Shown one piece after another: positions 1 to 10,180 of a DNA stretch of 64,000 bases. Every line of letters starts with the position of its first letter. Position 1 is the first letter of the stretch. The notes under the pieces are model-generated. The model saw nothing but the letters and a program-made list of their open reading frames with translations. It was not told the origin of the DNA and did not search any database. This DNA comes from Incurvaria masculella. Taxonomy: Eukaryota > Arthropoda > Insecta > Lepidoptera > Incurvariidae. The position numbers and the translations under genes are program-made. The stretch lies in the NCBI GenBank assembly GCA_946894095.1, contig OX335660.1, positions 15,381,001 to 15,445,000 on the forward strand. The letters run 5' to 3'.

Positions 1-203
1 GCTAGGGGCTTGCCGAGTTTCTTCCGGTGGTACACGACGGCGAAGTGCTCCAGAGTGGTTCGGTACACCACCACTCGCACAGCCTGGTGGAGACCCGACG
101 GGGCGACGAGCGTCAGGGAGCCGGCCTTCGCTTCCAGGTCGCAAGCGTTCGGTTCCGCCCCAAAGCGCTCCCAGAAAGACGATGCCATCACGTCAGTCGG
201 CAT
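1..203 (-). CDS. Small PH-like protein, N-terminal part (paralogue of 26041-26463)
   Basis: Minus-strand reading frame that runs off the left edge; 67 full codons are visible from the ATG at 203-201. The start has a good insect context (CCAAAATG), and no other ATG occurs on this strand between 204 and 543. Residues 30-67 match the complete paralogue at 26041-26463 without a gap, about half identical, sharing VYRT at 46-49 and EHFAV at 52-56. Both proteins have exactly 29 residues before the match, which supports this start. By comparison with the paralogue it should be a single-exon protein of roughly 140 residues with a PH-like fold; partner and role are unknown. The C-terminal half lies outside the window. 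The coding part is more GC-rich than the flanking DNA. Confidence 0.72.
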   Translation of the reverse strand, partial: MPTDVMASSFWERFGAEPNACDLEAKAGSLTLVAPSGLHQAVRVVVYRTTLEHFAVVYHRKKLGKPL

Positions 204-543
204 TTTGGACGGGTTATCCGCTGCTCGATAGCAGAACGATGTTTGATTTCCAAAGTTTCGTCGTATGGTGACACTTTCTCTTCCGGTGATTTGCCTCGAT
301 AGTGCCACTTTAAGGTTCAACCTTGACGCAATGGATGTTGTCACAGTTGAAGGGTTACTCGCTCTCGACTTTGTTAGACAGTTCTCGCGTAGTTCAAGGT
401 CCAATTGATGTGTTGCAGTTTTCCGGTGTGCAAATGAAGCGATATATTCTGTTAACGATTCCGCAACTGTATATGTTATAAGAGAGTTCCGAACCGAGAC
501 GGTGTAGGCGACGCGCACGGACCGCTAACTCTTCAAGTGAACT
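204..543 (-). other. Probable 5' leader of the PH-like gene
   Basis: The 340 bases between the proposed transcription start (543) and the ATG (203) contain no upstream ATG on the minus strand, although about five would be expected by chance. No repeat family of the window is found here. This fits a genuine untranslated leader, but an unseen intron cannot be excluded. Confidence 0.45.
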
Positions 544-573
544 GCGGGGAGACGGCTGCGCTCGTATTTAATA
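541..573 (-). promoter_or_regulatory. Core promoter of the left PH-like gene: TATA-like box and initiator
   Basis: On the minus strand a TATA-like box TATTAAATA lies at 573-565 and an initiator-like GCAGTT has its A at 543, giving a TATA position near -30. The paralogue at 26463 has the same arrangement (TATAAATA to TCAGT, 32 bases). The agreement in spacing is the main support, since the box itself is a weak match. Confidence 0.4.
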
Positions 574-889
574 GTTCGGTCGCGGCGCGGGACTAGGACG
601 ATATCCAGATTGATTTTGTGTGAATTATATATTTAGGAGAGCCCTGCGATGAACCAAGTTTGTTGAACCAGAAATTATTATTATCGCTTTCTTTTTAATA
701 TAAAATATAACCTTCTCTTGACCCTATTTAGAATGAGCGATAAGGTAGTCTATAGTGTTGACGTCATTACAACGGCTATCGCTTGCATTTACGTCCCACT
801 GGACAAGGCAGCAGAGAGAAACGGACAGACACACCAAGGAATCGGTTGGTTATTTTTTTAAGTAAGACAGATGGCTAATACTGGTAACA
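574..889. other. Upstream DNA without recognisable features
   Basis: AT-rich DNA between the left promoter and the first SINE. No convincing reading frame, RNA gene or repeat of the families found elsewhere was seen. It may hold upstream control sites of the PH-like gene, but none can be named. Confidence 0.3.
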
Positions 890-1212
890 GTGGCGCAGAT
901 AAGCTAATTCAGCTACACAGCAACTCTGAGCGCGGTTGGGTTTAAGATGGGTCACCGTTGAAGCCGGCCGTGGTTCAGATTCCAGGAAAACTGTAGGTCA
1001 CATTCAATACTTACTAGGTGGCAGGGCTATTCGCATTGAATTAACGATGGTCGCAGCGGCAATGAAAATTGAATTTGTTTTCCATCCAGTTCAATGTCGT
1101 CGAGCAATATAAAGAAGTTTCTTGTATGGCACCTAGTTCCCATGTGGTGTATTAGGCTAATATCTGACGGTCGATTCGGTATTAGTTATCTATGTCCAGT
1201 TATATAAAAAAC
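890..1212 (+). mobile_element. SINE, old 5S-type subfamily
   Basis: Plus orientation. The head keeps the diverged 5S-like block (CTCTGAGCGCGGTTGGG, then a GATGGGTCACC block). It is followed by the shared body (CATCGCATTG-like, GGTCGCAGCGGCAATG, CCATCCAGTTCAATG) and the tail ATCTATGTCCAGTTATATAAAAAA. Many substitutions relative to the copy at 48318 suggest an older insertion. Confidence 0.75.
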
Positions 1213-1321
1213 CTACTGTTATGATAGTGACTGAGAATTCGGAAGTGGAGACAAATGTAACGGTCATTGCTTTGTGTTATTTATGATGTTCCCAGAATGA
1301 ATAAATTATTTGTTGTTTCCC

Positions 1322-1420
1322 TTGCACATGGCATGGATGAAACCACACCTACTGTCATAATATTAGCCCAACGCTCTAGATACATTTCGGAAGAATTCAT
1401 GGTGCCAAGCAAGGACATTA
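1322..1420 (-). mobile_element. SINE 3'-body fragment
   Basis: Minus-orientation piece matching the 3' third of the tRNA-type SINE: ACATGGCATGGATG, ATAATATTAGCCCAA, then GAAGAATTCATGGTGCCA. It has neither head nor central body. Confidence 0.6.
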
Positions 1421-1448
1421 AATTCTTAAGCAAGTCTACATGAATCTG

Positions 1449-1528
1449 GATGGATTTTCCATCCAGTTCAGTGTGTAACCGTGCTCATAAAGGGAAGGTC
1501 CTGGCATGGCACCTAATTCCGGAGAAAA
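1449..1528 (+). mobile_element. SINE central-body fragment
   Basis: Plus-orientation fragment (TTTTCCATCCAGTTCA, GTGCTCATAAAGGGAAGG, CATGGCACCTAATTCC). It is the part absent from the neighbouring minus fragment, but in the opposite orientation, so the two may derive from a rearranged copy. Confidence 0.6.
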
Positions 1529-1534
1529 TATTTA

Positions 1535-1885
1535 TTTTACAAAAAGGTGTTTACGAACAATATTTATTATAAAAAATTTGGATAGCTGTCGGAGTATTTT
1601 TAAAGAGAGTCGAATATTAACATTGACCTCCTATTATTTTAATGTGGTTTCAGATATAACCGCTTATAAAACACGACATAATATAGCCGGAAATTTATAC
1701 AAATTGCCTATGCGCACAACATTAGTTTCAAAATGCACTACCCAGTCAGCTATGTTATTATATAATAGACTTTAAGACAATCTAAAAAAACTGCAAATAT
1801 AAAAACATTTAAACAAAATCTAAAAGAATGGCTTTTTTCAAAAACATAGTACAGCTTAGAGGATTTTTTTTAAAAGAATATAAGG
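1535..1885 (+). pseudogene. C-terminal remnant of a non-LTR retrotransposon polyprotein
   Basis: The plus-strand frame reads through to 1775, then continues in another frame to 1885 after an indel. The translated text resembles the extreme C-terminal region of insect LINE proteins: a KRCLRTIF segment, KILTLTSYY-like ILTLTSYY, a YKTRHN segment, then KTFKQNLKEWLF and YSLEDF. This region follows the reverse transcriptase. Internal stops and the frameshift make it a dead fragment. The AT-rich tract to about 1990 may be its 3' untranslated part. The family assignment is from memory of such C-termini. Confidence 0.55.
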
Positions 1886-2117
1886 GATAATTTAGGGTAC
1901 TATATTTGTCTGTATATTTTTTTTATATAAAATATTTTATTTTTTTGTTTTATGTGTTTTGATGTTAATAAGTGCTTTTTGCAAAAAACATCATTTCAAA
2001 CATTGCCATACCTATGTTTAGGTAGCATTTTTTAAAACGGTGTTAGTCATTGTACCATGTGTTCATACTGTACGTGTAGAATGCATGAAAAGTGTCTTGC
2101 AATAAAATATTTGAATT

Positions 2118-2203
2118 CGTTAGGGAATGTGATGTATTGGGCTAATCATAACGTTAGTTGTGTGGTATTAGCCATCCATGTAAGGTTGCATAGAAAAAGG
2201 CTG
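2118..2203 (+). mobile_element. SINE 3'-tail fragment, tRNA-type
   Basis: GTGATGTATTGGGCTAATC, GTGTGGTATTAGCCATCCAT, then AGGTTGCATAGAAAAA. This matches the tail of tRNA-headed SINE copies, which end in AGGTCGCATAAAA rather than the CAGTCACATAAAA of 5S copies. Confidence 0.65.
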
Positions 2204-2476
2204 AAATCTATTATTTTTAATTTTATCATCACATTGAATTTTCTTTCTGGATTCGGTGTGAGCCGTGCCGTGCGCTCGGTTGCCATTATGAAGCGCTTGT
2301 GCATTCGGAAGACCACGTTGCAATACAATAAGTGTGCGCCCATCTAGGTATCATGTCGCCGTTTCGTGTGGGGTGTCATTGCAATAACAATGAGCTGGTT
2401 GGCGGACATGTCCCGTCTCCGCTGCCAAACGGCCTGATCTATGTCGGCGTCATTGGCATCGACGCCGCTGGATACG
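2204..2476. other. Moderately GC-rich stretch, no gene recognised
   Basis: Frames on both strands exist but show no recognisable motif or known start context. The segment separates a SINE tail from a microsatellite-bearing repeat. Confidence 0.25.
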
Positions 2477-2620
2477 CTTTTTAGGGTTCCGTACCCAAAG
2501 GGTGCCAACGGAACCCTATTACTAAGCCTCCGCTGTCCGTCTGTCCGTCTGTCAGCGGGCTGTTTCACATGAATTCTAATAGGTAGACGGTTGATTTTCA
2601 GAGTGAATATCTCCTTCGAA
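2477..2620 (-). mobile_element. Microsatellite-bearing lepidopteran repeat, truncated
   Basis: Minus-oriented copy of the CCGGCC...CCCTAAA family: TTTTTAGGGTTCCGTACCC, GGAACCCTATTACTAAGCC, then a short GTCCGTCT run. The half that would end in the CCGGCC terminus is missing. Confidence 0.75.
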
Positions 2621-3499
2621 GGAAAATGACTAGTCATACTTAATGAGCATTTTACCATGTGATAGATAACGTAGACGTGAATGCTGTACAATTAAAATAT
2701 CAGTTTTTTAGAAATCTGCTTACAAATTAGCTAAAATAAACCCAAGGAAGCTGTTAAAAAAACTACTTTATGAATATACTGCAAGGCTGAATCTGAACCA
2801 TCCAGCATTACTTTTGAATATTCAATATTTGCAGGCAATGTCCGCAACGCACATACAATGCATGTATAATGTTTCACACTCTGCTAGTAGAAGGCAGGAC
2901 GAGGAACCGTAGAAGTCCAATTAATGGGTATAGAGCGGGTAGAGGAATTTGTAGATGCAATGCCCGCAAAAGATATGCTTCCTAGTTCAAGTCCAGCAGT
3001 TCCTCTTGCATTCTTTAATTAATGTGTCCTTGCGCGATTCACGGTCGATTTTATATACACTAGTGGCTCTCTGAGCTGAAGACCTCGCGAGTCTGTCTTT
3101 GCATAGCTTAAATCTGAATACTTATCACCGCGCACCTTAAAACTAAATCCTTTTATTTTTCTTGTATTTCTCTCAGTCATTTTTGGCCCTCACAACTGGC
3201 TCGACAAAAAAATCTATATAATTATAGAACCTGCTCACAAAACTTGAGAAATGCGATCTGTCAGGAGAACAGCCGGATTGATATACGAAAGCATTTTCTC
3301 CCAAGCTCAAACGGAGACGCCCGATCTTCGCGCTCGCTTGGTCAATAAAGCATACTTTGAAAAAGAAACGTAACTTGCTTAGTACGAAAAAGTATTTTTT
3401 CAAAGTTAGGTAAATTTAAAGATCTCGGGCTGTCTCTACTTCAAGTCGGAACGATTGACAGTACAAATTCGCTCTAGAACCCCGTCGTCGTATAATCAT
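2621..3499. repeat. Degraded repeat DNA with a foldback-family fragment at 3017-3060
   Basis: The segment TTAATTAATGTGTCCTTG followed by CACGGTCGATTTTATA at 3017-3060 matches the right arm of the foldback elements at 24241 and 28875. Upstream traces (CAATGCCCGCAAAAGATATG, GTCCAGCAGTTCC) resemble the interior of the 28875 copy. The rest, including 3170-3430, has no recognisable gene. Confidence 0.45.
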
Positions 3500-4081
3500 A
3501 GAGCCGGTAGTCTCAGTTCGCACGTAAATTGGCGTTTACGTAACTTCGAAGTTCCGTAAAAACGTCTAACTCCATACAAGTTTGCAAAGTCAAACTCGGA
3601 CTTCCGATTTGTATGAAAACGCGGAGTCGACTTAAACGGCAACGTCGACGTATTTACGGCAACGTTGAGTAAGCTGTCAAATGAAACTCGGACTCGCAAA
3701 TGGTAGTCACAACTGAGACTTCGGGTACAGAGCCCGTATTTCCAGTTGTCACCTAAATTGGCGTTTCCAGCAAACCGATCGACTGGCGTTTTCAAATGTA
3801 TGGAGAAATTGATGAGCGCGCGCAGTGGGCGTTAAGCGAACTAACATTTGCGAGTCCGACTTTGATTTGACAGCTAACTCAACGTTGCCGCAAATACGTC
3901 GACGTTGCCGTTTACGCCGACTCCGCGTTTTCATACATATCGGAAGTCCGAGTTGGACTTTGACAGCTTGAAGAAGTAAAACCACAGAATATCTAGTAAA
4001 AAATGTATGGAGTTTGCCCTTTTTACGGAACTTCTAAGTTCCGTAAACGCCAGTTTAGGTGACAACTGGGACTAGCGGCTC
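3500..4081. mobile_element. Composite inverted-repeat element, CAGAG-ended family (two arms head to head)
   Basis: Outer ends are inverted copies: GAGCCGGTAGTCTCAGTT at 3500 against the complement of ACTGGGACTAGCGGCTC at 4080, followed on both sides by TTGGCGTTTACG and GAAGTTCCGTAAA. Inside, a leftward half element (3505-3712) meets a rightward near-complete one (3740-4070). The latter has the CCGATCGACTGGCGTTTTC motif and GAGCGCGCGCAG seen in the 31449 copy. No transposase frame is present. The structure suggests two overlapping insertions or one rearranged copy. Confidence 0.6.
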
Positions 4082-4304
4082 ATACACGAAGATAATGCCG
4101 CTCTAAATCGCCAAGAAATAGAAAGGAAGAGGCATTGTGAGCAGTATTGTGAGCGGGTGAATGTCGTCATTGTTGGTCGCGACCGCGCGTCGGCGGCGCG
4201 GAGATACGCACGCCGGCTCCGCGTTGCAAATCGCTTACAATGAAGGTCGGCCATTGTTGTTGCGGGGTCCGCGGCGCACTGCACGCGTGCACAGAACTCA
4301 CAGT
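4082..4304. other. GC-rich segment of unknown nature
   Basis: Contains runs such as GCGTCGGCGGCGCGG and many CpG. Open frames exist on both strands but show no domain and no good start. It could be the edge of an unrecognised element or an exon, but nothing decides this. Confidence 0.2.
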
Positions 4305-4425
4305 CTAGGAGGTCGCGACAAAAATGGTAACGATAAATGGCTGAAACTGGGTTCACAGACCAACCCTCTGAAGCTAAATGTGTCGGGCCGCCTGCGCCAA
4401 GTGGTTGCGTTACGTAGATAAGGCG
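4305..4425 (+). repeat. Dispersed repeat (copy of 36325-36600), partial
   Basis: Shares AATGGCTGAA, GGGTTCACA, GACCAACCCTCTGA and CGCCAAGTGGTTGCGTTA with the repeat at 36325-36600. An inverted copy follows at 4598-4850. Confidence 0.6.
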
Positions 4426-4597
4426 CTTGAAAAAGTAGTTATCGTTACAAGAAAAATATACGATCACAAAAATTGCTGCAAATAACGCAGCAATCTGTAC
4501 ATACTTAGTAATAGCAAAACTGAATAAATATTTGGGTGCATTTCGTAGTTATGGGCGATTTATGTTACAGATATAACTGTATGTATATTTAAGTAAT

Positions 4598-4850
4598 TAA
4601 TTAAAAACCGACCAGTTATTTTTGCATAATGATAATCAATATTTCCAGACAATCAGTATATTTATCAGCAGGTAAATACCTACATCTATTTTGTATAGCC
4701 AATCGCCTAACGCAACCACTTGGAGCAGGTAGACCGACCTTTTTAGCATCAGAGGTTTTGTCTCTAACCTGTGAACCCAGATTCAGCCATTTACATTATC
4801 GTGACCAAAAATGTCGTGACCTCCCGGAGTATCAATGCTGTAAGTGGTCG
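4598..4850 (-). repeat. Dispersed repeat, inverted copy
   Basis: Reverse complement of 36350-36600: AAAACCGACCAGTTATT, CAGACAATCAGTATATT, ACGCAACCACTTGG, and GTGACCTCCCGG are all recognisable. With 4305-4425 it forms an inverted pair. No coding content. Confidence 0.6.
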
Positions 4851-4920
4851 GTTCGACACACGATAGTCAGATCGTACATACGTGAGCACAGAGGTGCTGT
4901 CGTCCCGTCCGATTACATTT

Positions 4921-5252
4921 GTCAGCCTCGGCAGCCCAGTGGCCTTGCGATTCGATAGGCTGGGTGATGCGCCTCTGAGCGCGGTTGCGTTCTGGATGGG
5001 TGACCATTTTCAACCGTGGAGGCTGGCCGCGGTTCGGATTCCCCGTAAAACCGTAGGTCTCCTTCCTTACTTACCAAGTGGTAGGGTTAATACCGCCCGG
5101 GTTGGTACCATCGCATTGAATGCACGATGGTCGAAGCGGCAATGAACATTGTCCGTGTTTTCCATCCAGTTCAAGGATCCCACGTTGTGTGTTAAGCTAA
5201 TATCTCGCGGTCAGTTCGGTATTAGCCATCCATGTCCAGTTACATAAAAAAA
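4921..5252 (+). mobile_element. SINE, old 5S-type subfamily, nearly full length
   Basis: Starts GTCAGCCTCGGCAGCCCAG. The 5S-like box C survives as GGATGGGTGACC. The body (GGTAGGGTTAATACCGCCCG, CATCGCATTGAATG, GGTCGAAGCGGCAATGA) and the tail ATGTCCAGTTACATAAAAAAA are intact. The 5S box A block is largely replaced by CGCCTCTGAGCGCGG, as in the copies at 890 and 19997. Confidence 0.82.
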
Positions 5253-5325
5253 GATACAAAGGCTGTTGATTTTGAACGGAATGAACTTTAGTGACTAACC
5301 ACATAGATCTAATAAAAAAAAAGAA

Positions 5326-5617
5326 AAGCCGGTCAAGTGCGAGTCGGACTCGCACGCGAAGGGTTCCGTATCAACGTACAAGATTTAACACAAAAAATCA
5401 CGTTTTTTATGGGGCCCCCATCTTCTTATGTTTCTTATATTTTTTTATTTTACCTATTTTTTCTTATAGCGGCAATATAAATACACACACTTTGAATATT
5501 TCAGCTGCCTACCTATTACGATTCATGAGATAAAGCCCTGTGGCAGATGGACGGATGGACGGAGAGTAGAGGCTTAGGAATAGCTTTCCGTTGGCACCCT
5601 TCGGGTACGGAACCCTA
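5326..5617 (+). mobile_element. Microsatellite-bearing lepidopteran repeat, full length
   Basis: Begins AAAAGCCGGTCAAGTGCGAG, with the near-palindrome GTGCGAGTCGGACTCGCAC, then GGGTTCCGTA. The interior has ATAGCGGCAATATAAATAC and TTCATGAGATA, a very short GGACGGATGGACGG run, and ends GGTACGGAACCCTA. No coding capacity. Confidence 0.85.
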
Positions 5618-5814
5618 GAAATGAGCTATTTGAAAACAGTGCCAGCGAAATGAACTGTTTTTTTTTTCGTTTTTTCATAGCGTATGTATTTAAAAAATAT
5701 AATAAATATAAAATATATGTACATAAAAAAGTATTGCAACCCTTTCCCTAACGCATCTTTTGATACCATTACTATCCGCTATCTTCCGGTGGCACTTTTC
5801 TTTAAAACGAATGC

Positions 5815-6168
5815 AAAAAAGCCGGCCAAGTGCGAGTCGGACTCGCATACGAAGGGATACCATCGTACAAGATTTAACACGAAATAATCGCATTTTTTGT
5901 ATGGGGGGGAGGGCCTTTAATTTTTATTATTTTGAAAATTTTATTTGTTGTGATAGCGGCAAAATAAATATACACTCTGTGAACATTTCAGCTGCCTACC
6001 TATTACGGTTCATGAGATACAGCCCTGTGATAGACAGACGGACGGACGGACGGACGGACGGACGGACGGACGGACGGACTGACGGACAGACGGACGGTCA
6101 GACGGACGGACAGCGGAGGCTTAGTAATAGGTTTCTGTTGGCACCCTTTGGGTACGGAATCCTAAAAA
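5815..6168 (+). mobile_element. Microsatellite-bearing lepidopteran repeat with long (ACGG)n run
   Basis: Full-length copy from AAAAAAGCCGGCCAAGTGCG to GGTACGGAATCCTAAAAA. The internal GACG/ACGG microsatellite (about 6030-6110) is the longest in the left half of the window. The short non-repeat gap to the preceding copy (5618-5814) suggests preferential insertion into A/T-rich DNA. Confidence 0.87.
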
Positions 6169-6785
6169 TTATAAACCTTGTTGTTTGTTTTATGAATAAC
6201 ATGAACAACCAAGTCCTTGCGGTAAACCAATTGCACAATGGCAAGATTATCGCTAACACGTTCACATCTTTAGAATTTATTACGCAGGTAGAACGGCAAT
6301 TGATTGTAGATTCGCATGCAAACCAGGGCACATGCGTCACTCCGCCGCTTGGATTCGTTGCGTGTCGTAGCATGAAAAATAACTCCGTTAGGTTTATACA
6401 CCGACGTTTGTCATGGAGCGAGTGTGAATTGAAATAAGGCCGAAAATAGCGCTCGTGTCCGATCGGTGAAATGACGTGTGTAGGCCAACAATTTGCGTGG
6501 CGGTCGCCCATGCGCGAACTCTACAATGGGCAGAATCGCATGTTTGTGTCATGCGGTCAACACAGAATCAATGAGAATAGGCGTCACTGCATCGTTCCAA
6601 ATCTACATATGTAAATCTGTAGGTCAACAATCATTCATTCTATAGATTCGAAACGCGAAGAATCCTACAAGAGCAACTTTCAAGAATCATACAAACCGAT
6701 CTTAAATGAAAGACTGTTTCCTAAGGCTGCGTTTCCCAGTGAACGCGACGCTAAAATTCCCTGATGAGCTAGGTTAAATCAACCC
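6169..6785. other. No recognisable gene or repeat
   Basis: Mixed-composition DNA with short chance frames only. Confidence 0.25.
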
Positions 6786-6897
6786 CAAACACAACATGGG
6801 AAATATGTGCTTTGCCAGGTCCTCTTTGTCAGGGGACATTGAACTGGATAGAAAACGTTAGCATTGCCGCTTCGAATATTCTTCATTCGAGGCGATG
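6786..6897 (-). mobile_element. SINE body fragment
   Basis: Diverged minus-oriented piece: CAACATGGGAAATATGTGC, GCCAGGTCCTC, CATTGAACTGGATAGAAAAC, CATTGCCGCTTCGAA. Both ends are lost. Confidence 0.55.
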
Positions 6898-9261
6898 TAG
6901 CAATCCTAGTAAGTATGGGCATTCATCAAGATGAATGTGCAATCCGCTCCATGAACGACGAATTACTCAACCACTTCTTAGCATGGAAATAAATTCAGTG
7001 GTCCTACTTCTATTCAGTTTACGTGCCGGAACACGCACAGAATTTCTGCAATGCGATGGGCCAATACCTTGATATAAGTGATATTAGCCGCTATTTCTAC
7101 GCATAGGTACCTATACAGACATACCATCGCGCCGCCTTCCCTGAAGGGTAGACATACGGAGCGTCACACAGTACGATGACGGTATACTTAATTCGCTTAC
7201 TCTACAGACAATCCGTGACCTAACAAGAAGCCTTGTAGAAATTAAGTATAGGCTCTAACGGTATGAACCCACTACGTGCAAGCACTCTGCTCCCAATGTG
7301 GATTAGTACCTGCGTGAAGATAAATGGTTCAGTCATTGATCAACCACTATCTCTAGGGGTTGGACACAAATATGTGTAATTTATCCTTTTCACCAATCTG
7401 TTCATGTACAGATATATATCTGTCAAATTAAAAGACAACGATTAGGTTAGGTACTCATCAGATGCTTTCTGCGTGCCGATGACGTTATCTAGACAGATTC
7501 TAGCGAGACGATGCAGTGATTGGGTGTATGTAGAAGGTGTTAAAACTGAGATTTAAGTGGCTGCAGAACAGGGTTTCAATTGAGATCGGAAGTAGCCTCG
7601 ACCGGCCACCCACTTTAGTGCTAGCATTAGCATTTCGCTTCTTCAGGTAACCTGCGAATTAGAAATACCCGTTTTTGACTACGCTAACCCGCTATGTATC
7701 CATATACTGTAGAATGCTTCCAGATTCTATATAATGATGCTCTATTCATATATGAGCTTAGCGTCGAACTTGGCAGACCTGTCACCTTGCTTCGCGATCA
7801 AAAGCAAATCATTCCGCCTTGAACCCATTTCTCACTATTATTAAATTGCAGTATTGCTTTATGTAAGTTTCCCATGGAACTTTTAATTCACACCAACGAA
7901 TATCCATCAACAAAATGTTTTGCCCCTAATATTGATAAAGGTTTGATCAGCCCTTTGGACAGCCCATTAGCTCTATGTTTAGCAAAGTCTAATGGTTTGA
8001 CCTTTCCTAGTTCGTACAATGGATGATTGACTGAAGGCCTCTCTGATTATTTAGAGAACACTTTCATGACGGTAGGAATATGAGTATCTTTCACGCAAAT
8101 GTTAGGCCGTAAATAATGATGTGAATATGTAAGTTAGAGTGTCTGGGAATATGTTTTTCCTATATTGGAAAGTGTAAAATGATATTGAAAGAAAAGTGAG
8201 CGCTGGGAACAGAGTGAATGGTGCACGATGAATTATGTTATGAAAAGTCTGGCGCTTATGCCAACAGCTCGGATAGTGATTTATACAAGAACCTACATTT
8301 ACCTGTGTTTTCTTCTATCATACTTGCGGATAATGTTACGAGGAATTAAAAGAATTTACATTCACAATAAAACTTAGACTAAGTGGACGTTGAAAAAAAT
8401 TTACGAAATAGAGGAAATAAAGAAACTGAAACTGTGTTAGGAAAAAAGACAAAGAAAGTGGTACATGAACAGGACGGTGATCGGACCAATGAAAGCATGG
8501 AAGGAAACCGCGCAAGAATTCTGGAAGAATACACCATGACCGGAGCGATGAACTTCGTAAAGGTCAGGTACGCAGCACCCATCATGAATAAAAAAATAAA
8601 AACAATCTTATCGAGATGACGTGCTGTGGCGCGATGTTTTAAGCAATTATTGATATTCAATGTATCCCATAGCAACAAACCGAAAGATAACGATCGAATT
8701 AAAACTGGTCTCCAACATATCTATGGTATAAATAAAGCAGCACGTTTCTTCAATGAAATACACATGCTCACAAATGAAACAGATCTCAATTCATCGGCCC
8801 CCTTAGATCTTCTCATTAGATGAATGCGATTCGACAGGCCTGTTTAAAAGAAAGTGCAAAAGCAAAACATCTGGGTAAGCAATGATTGGGGCTGCTCTAC
8901 TTCGGGCAGGCCGCGATGCAGATACATATTAAAATAGCTTGCGGTAAACGCCGACTCCGCTCGCGTGAGATGCACGTCTTTGATGTGGTGAAACGGCCGA
9001 TTCCGTCGTTGAATTTTGACTGTCGTTGAAATAAAATAAATTAAAAGAAAATATTTATGTCAGGCATTTATTTACACCCCTATGGTCACAGAGTTTACTT
9101 AAGTAAACAGTTATAAAAAGAACATGAACATTCGAGCAATACAACAATAAAACAAATTAAATTACAATTCAATAATATTTAAAAGTAGTGAAATGTAAAA
9201 ACAAAGTAAAAATCAATAAATAAAATAAAAAAAATATCTAATTAAAAAATATCACTTCATT
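6898..9261. other. Long AT-rich stretch without recognisable genes
   Basis: No frame shows a domain, a splice pattern or a convincing start. One detail: the 26 bases around 8372-8397 (AAACTTAGACTAAGTGGACG then TTGAAAAAA) recur in reverse at 22840-22866, so a small dispersed repeat end is present. The 7000-8300 interval is the least repeat-rich part of the window and could be intronic or intergenic. Confidence 0.25.
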
Positions 9262-10180
9262 AATATAATACAGCCAACGAGTATTTTCAACTATAATTTC
9301 ATTGTCGGATTTACTAATACGCTCCATAAACCCTGCTCTCCGCATAATGTCGTCAAGTCGGTATTCGGCGAACATACCAGACGCGCTATACCTCCAAGGC
9401 AGTCCCAATATCCATCGTAGTGCATTGTTATCCTGTACACGCAGAGAGTTATAAGCTCGCTACGTGTGCTGGGACCACAGCTGGTTGGTGTGAAGCGCCT
9501 GACACTAGGCACGGAACATCGTCAGTTTCACTTGGACAGAACAAAACTGTAATCGTCTAGCCAGCATGTTGCTCTTCATTGCCAGCACACGACGCTGCCT
9601 CTAGAGGTCCTCGTCGTCCTTCATGTTATCCGTGAGAATATGGCCAAAGTACCGCAGCCTTGGTACGGTTCTCAAAGGAGATCCGTTCAAGGTTATCGCC
9701 AGGTTGTAAAGTGGCCCACCTCATTGTTTAAAGACAATCACTTCTTTTTTTCTTGGTAGTATATGTCATGCCGTGCTTAGATGCATATCTCTCACAGATG
9801 CCTGTTAGTGTTCGTAACCCTTTGACCGAGGGGTTCAACAGCGCCATGTCATCTGCTAAGCTGATGTTATTGATGCACTCATCGCTTAAATGGCATCCGA
9901 CGTTGGCACTTGTGAGCTCCTCTAGTAGTTGGTTCACGTATAGGTTGAACAGGTCCGGAGACGTCAATCCACCCTGCCGCATGCCGCAAGTCAGCCGATA
10001 CTCGTCCGACATCGCATCGCACCAGCGCACAGCGTTCGTCTGGCCTCCGTACCAGTATCTCAACAGAACTGTAATGTCATCCGGGACCCCAGCCGCTTGT
10101 AGCTTCTTCCACAATGTTATAGTTTATTATGTCAAAAGCGAGACTGAGGTCCAGGAAGCATCCATACACTGCTGTGCTTT
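9262..10180 (-). pseudogene. Non-LTR retrotransposon reverse transcriptase remnant
   Basis: Read on the minus strand. A motif-A block (FLDLSLAFDIINYNI) appears near 10165-10120. After a one-base shift, an open frame from 10114 to 9728 continues with LWKKLQAAGVPDD, then GMRQGGLTSPDLFN (motif B) and NNISLADDMALL (motif C, usually YADD). Further stops and shifts follow, but SVQVKLTMFRA, LRVQDNNALRWILGLP and SGMFAEYRLDDIMR extend the resemblance to about 9262, where post-RT sequence of insect LINEs is expected. The substituted YADD tyrosine, frameshifts and stops show it is dead. The 5' part (endonuclease) is absent, as is usual for 5'-truncated copies. Confidence 0.85.

Noticed and set aside
4161..4421. 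Arginine-rich plus-strand frame in GC-rich DNA
   Set aside because: It crosses into a dispersed repeat at 4305 and has no domain.
5760..6437. 225-residue plus-strand frame containing a DGRTDGRTDG run
   Set aside because: It reads through the ACGG microsatellite of a mobile repeat; the DGRT run is the translated microsatellite.
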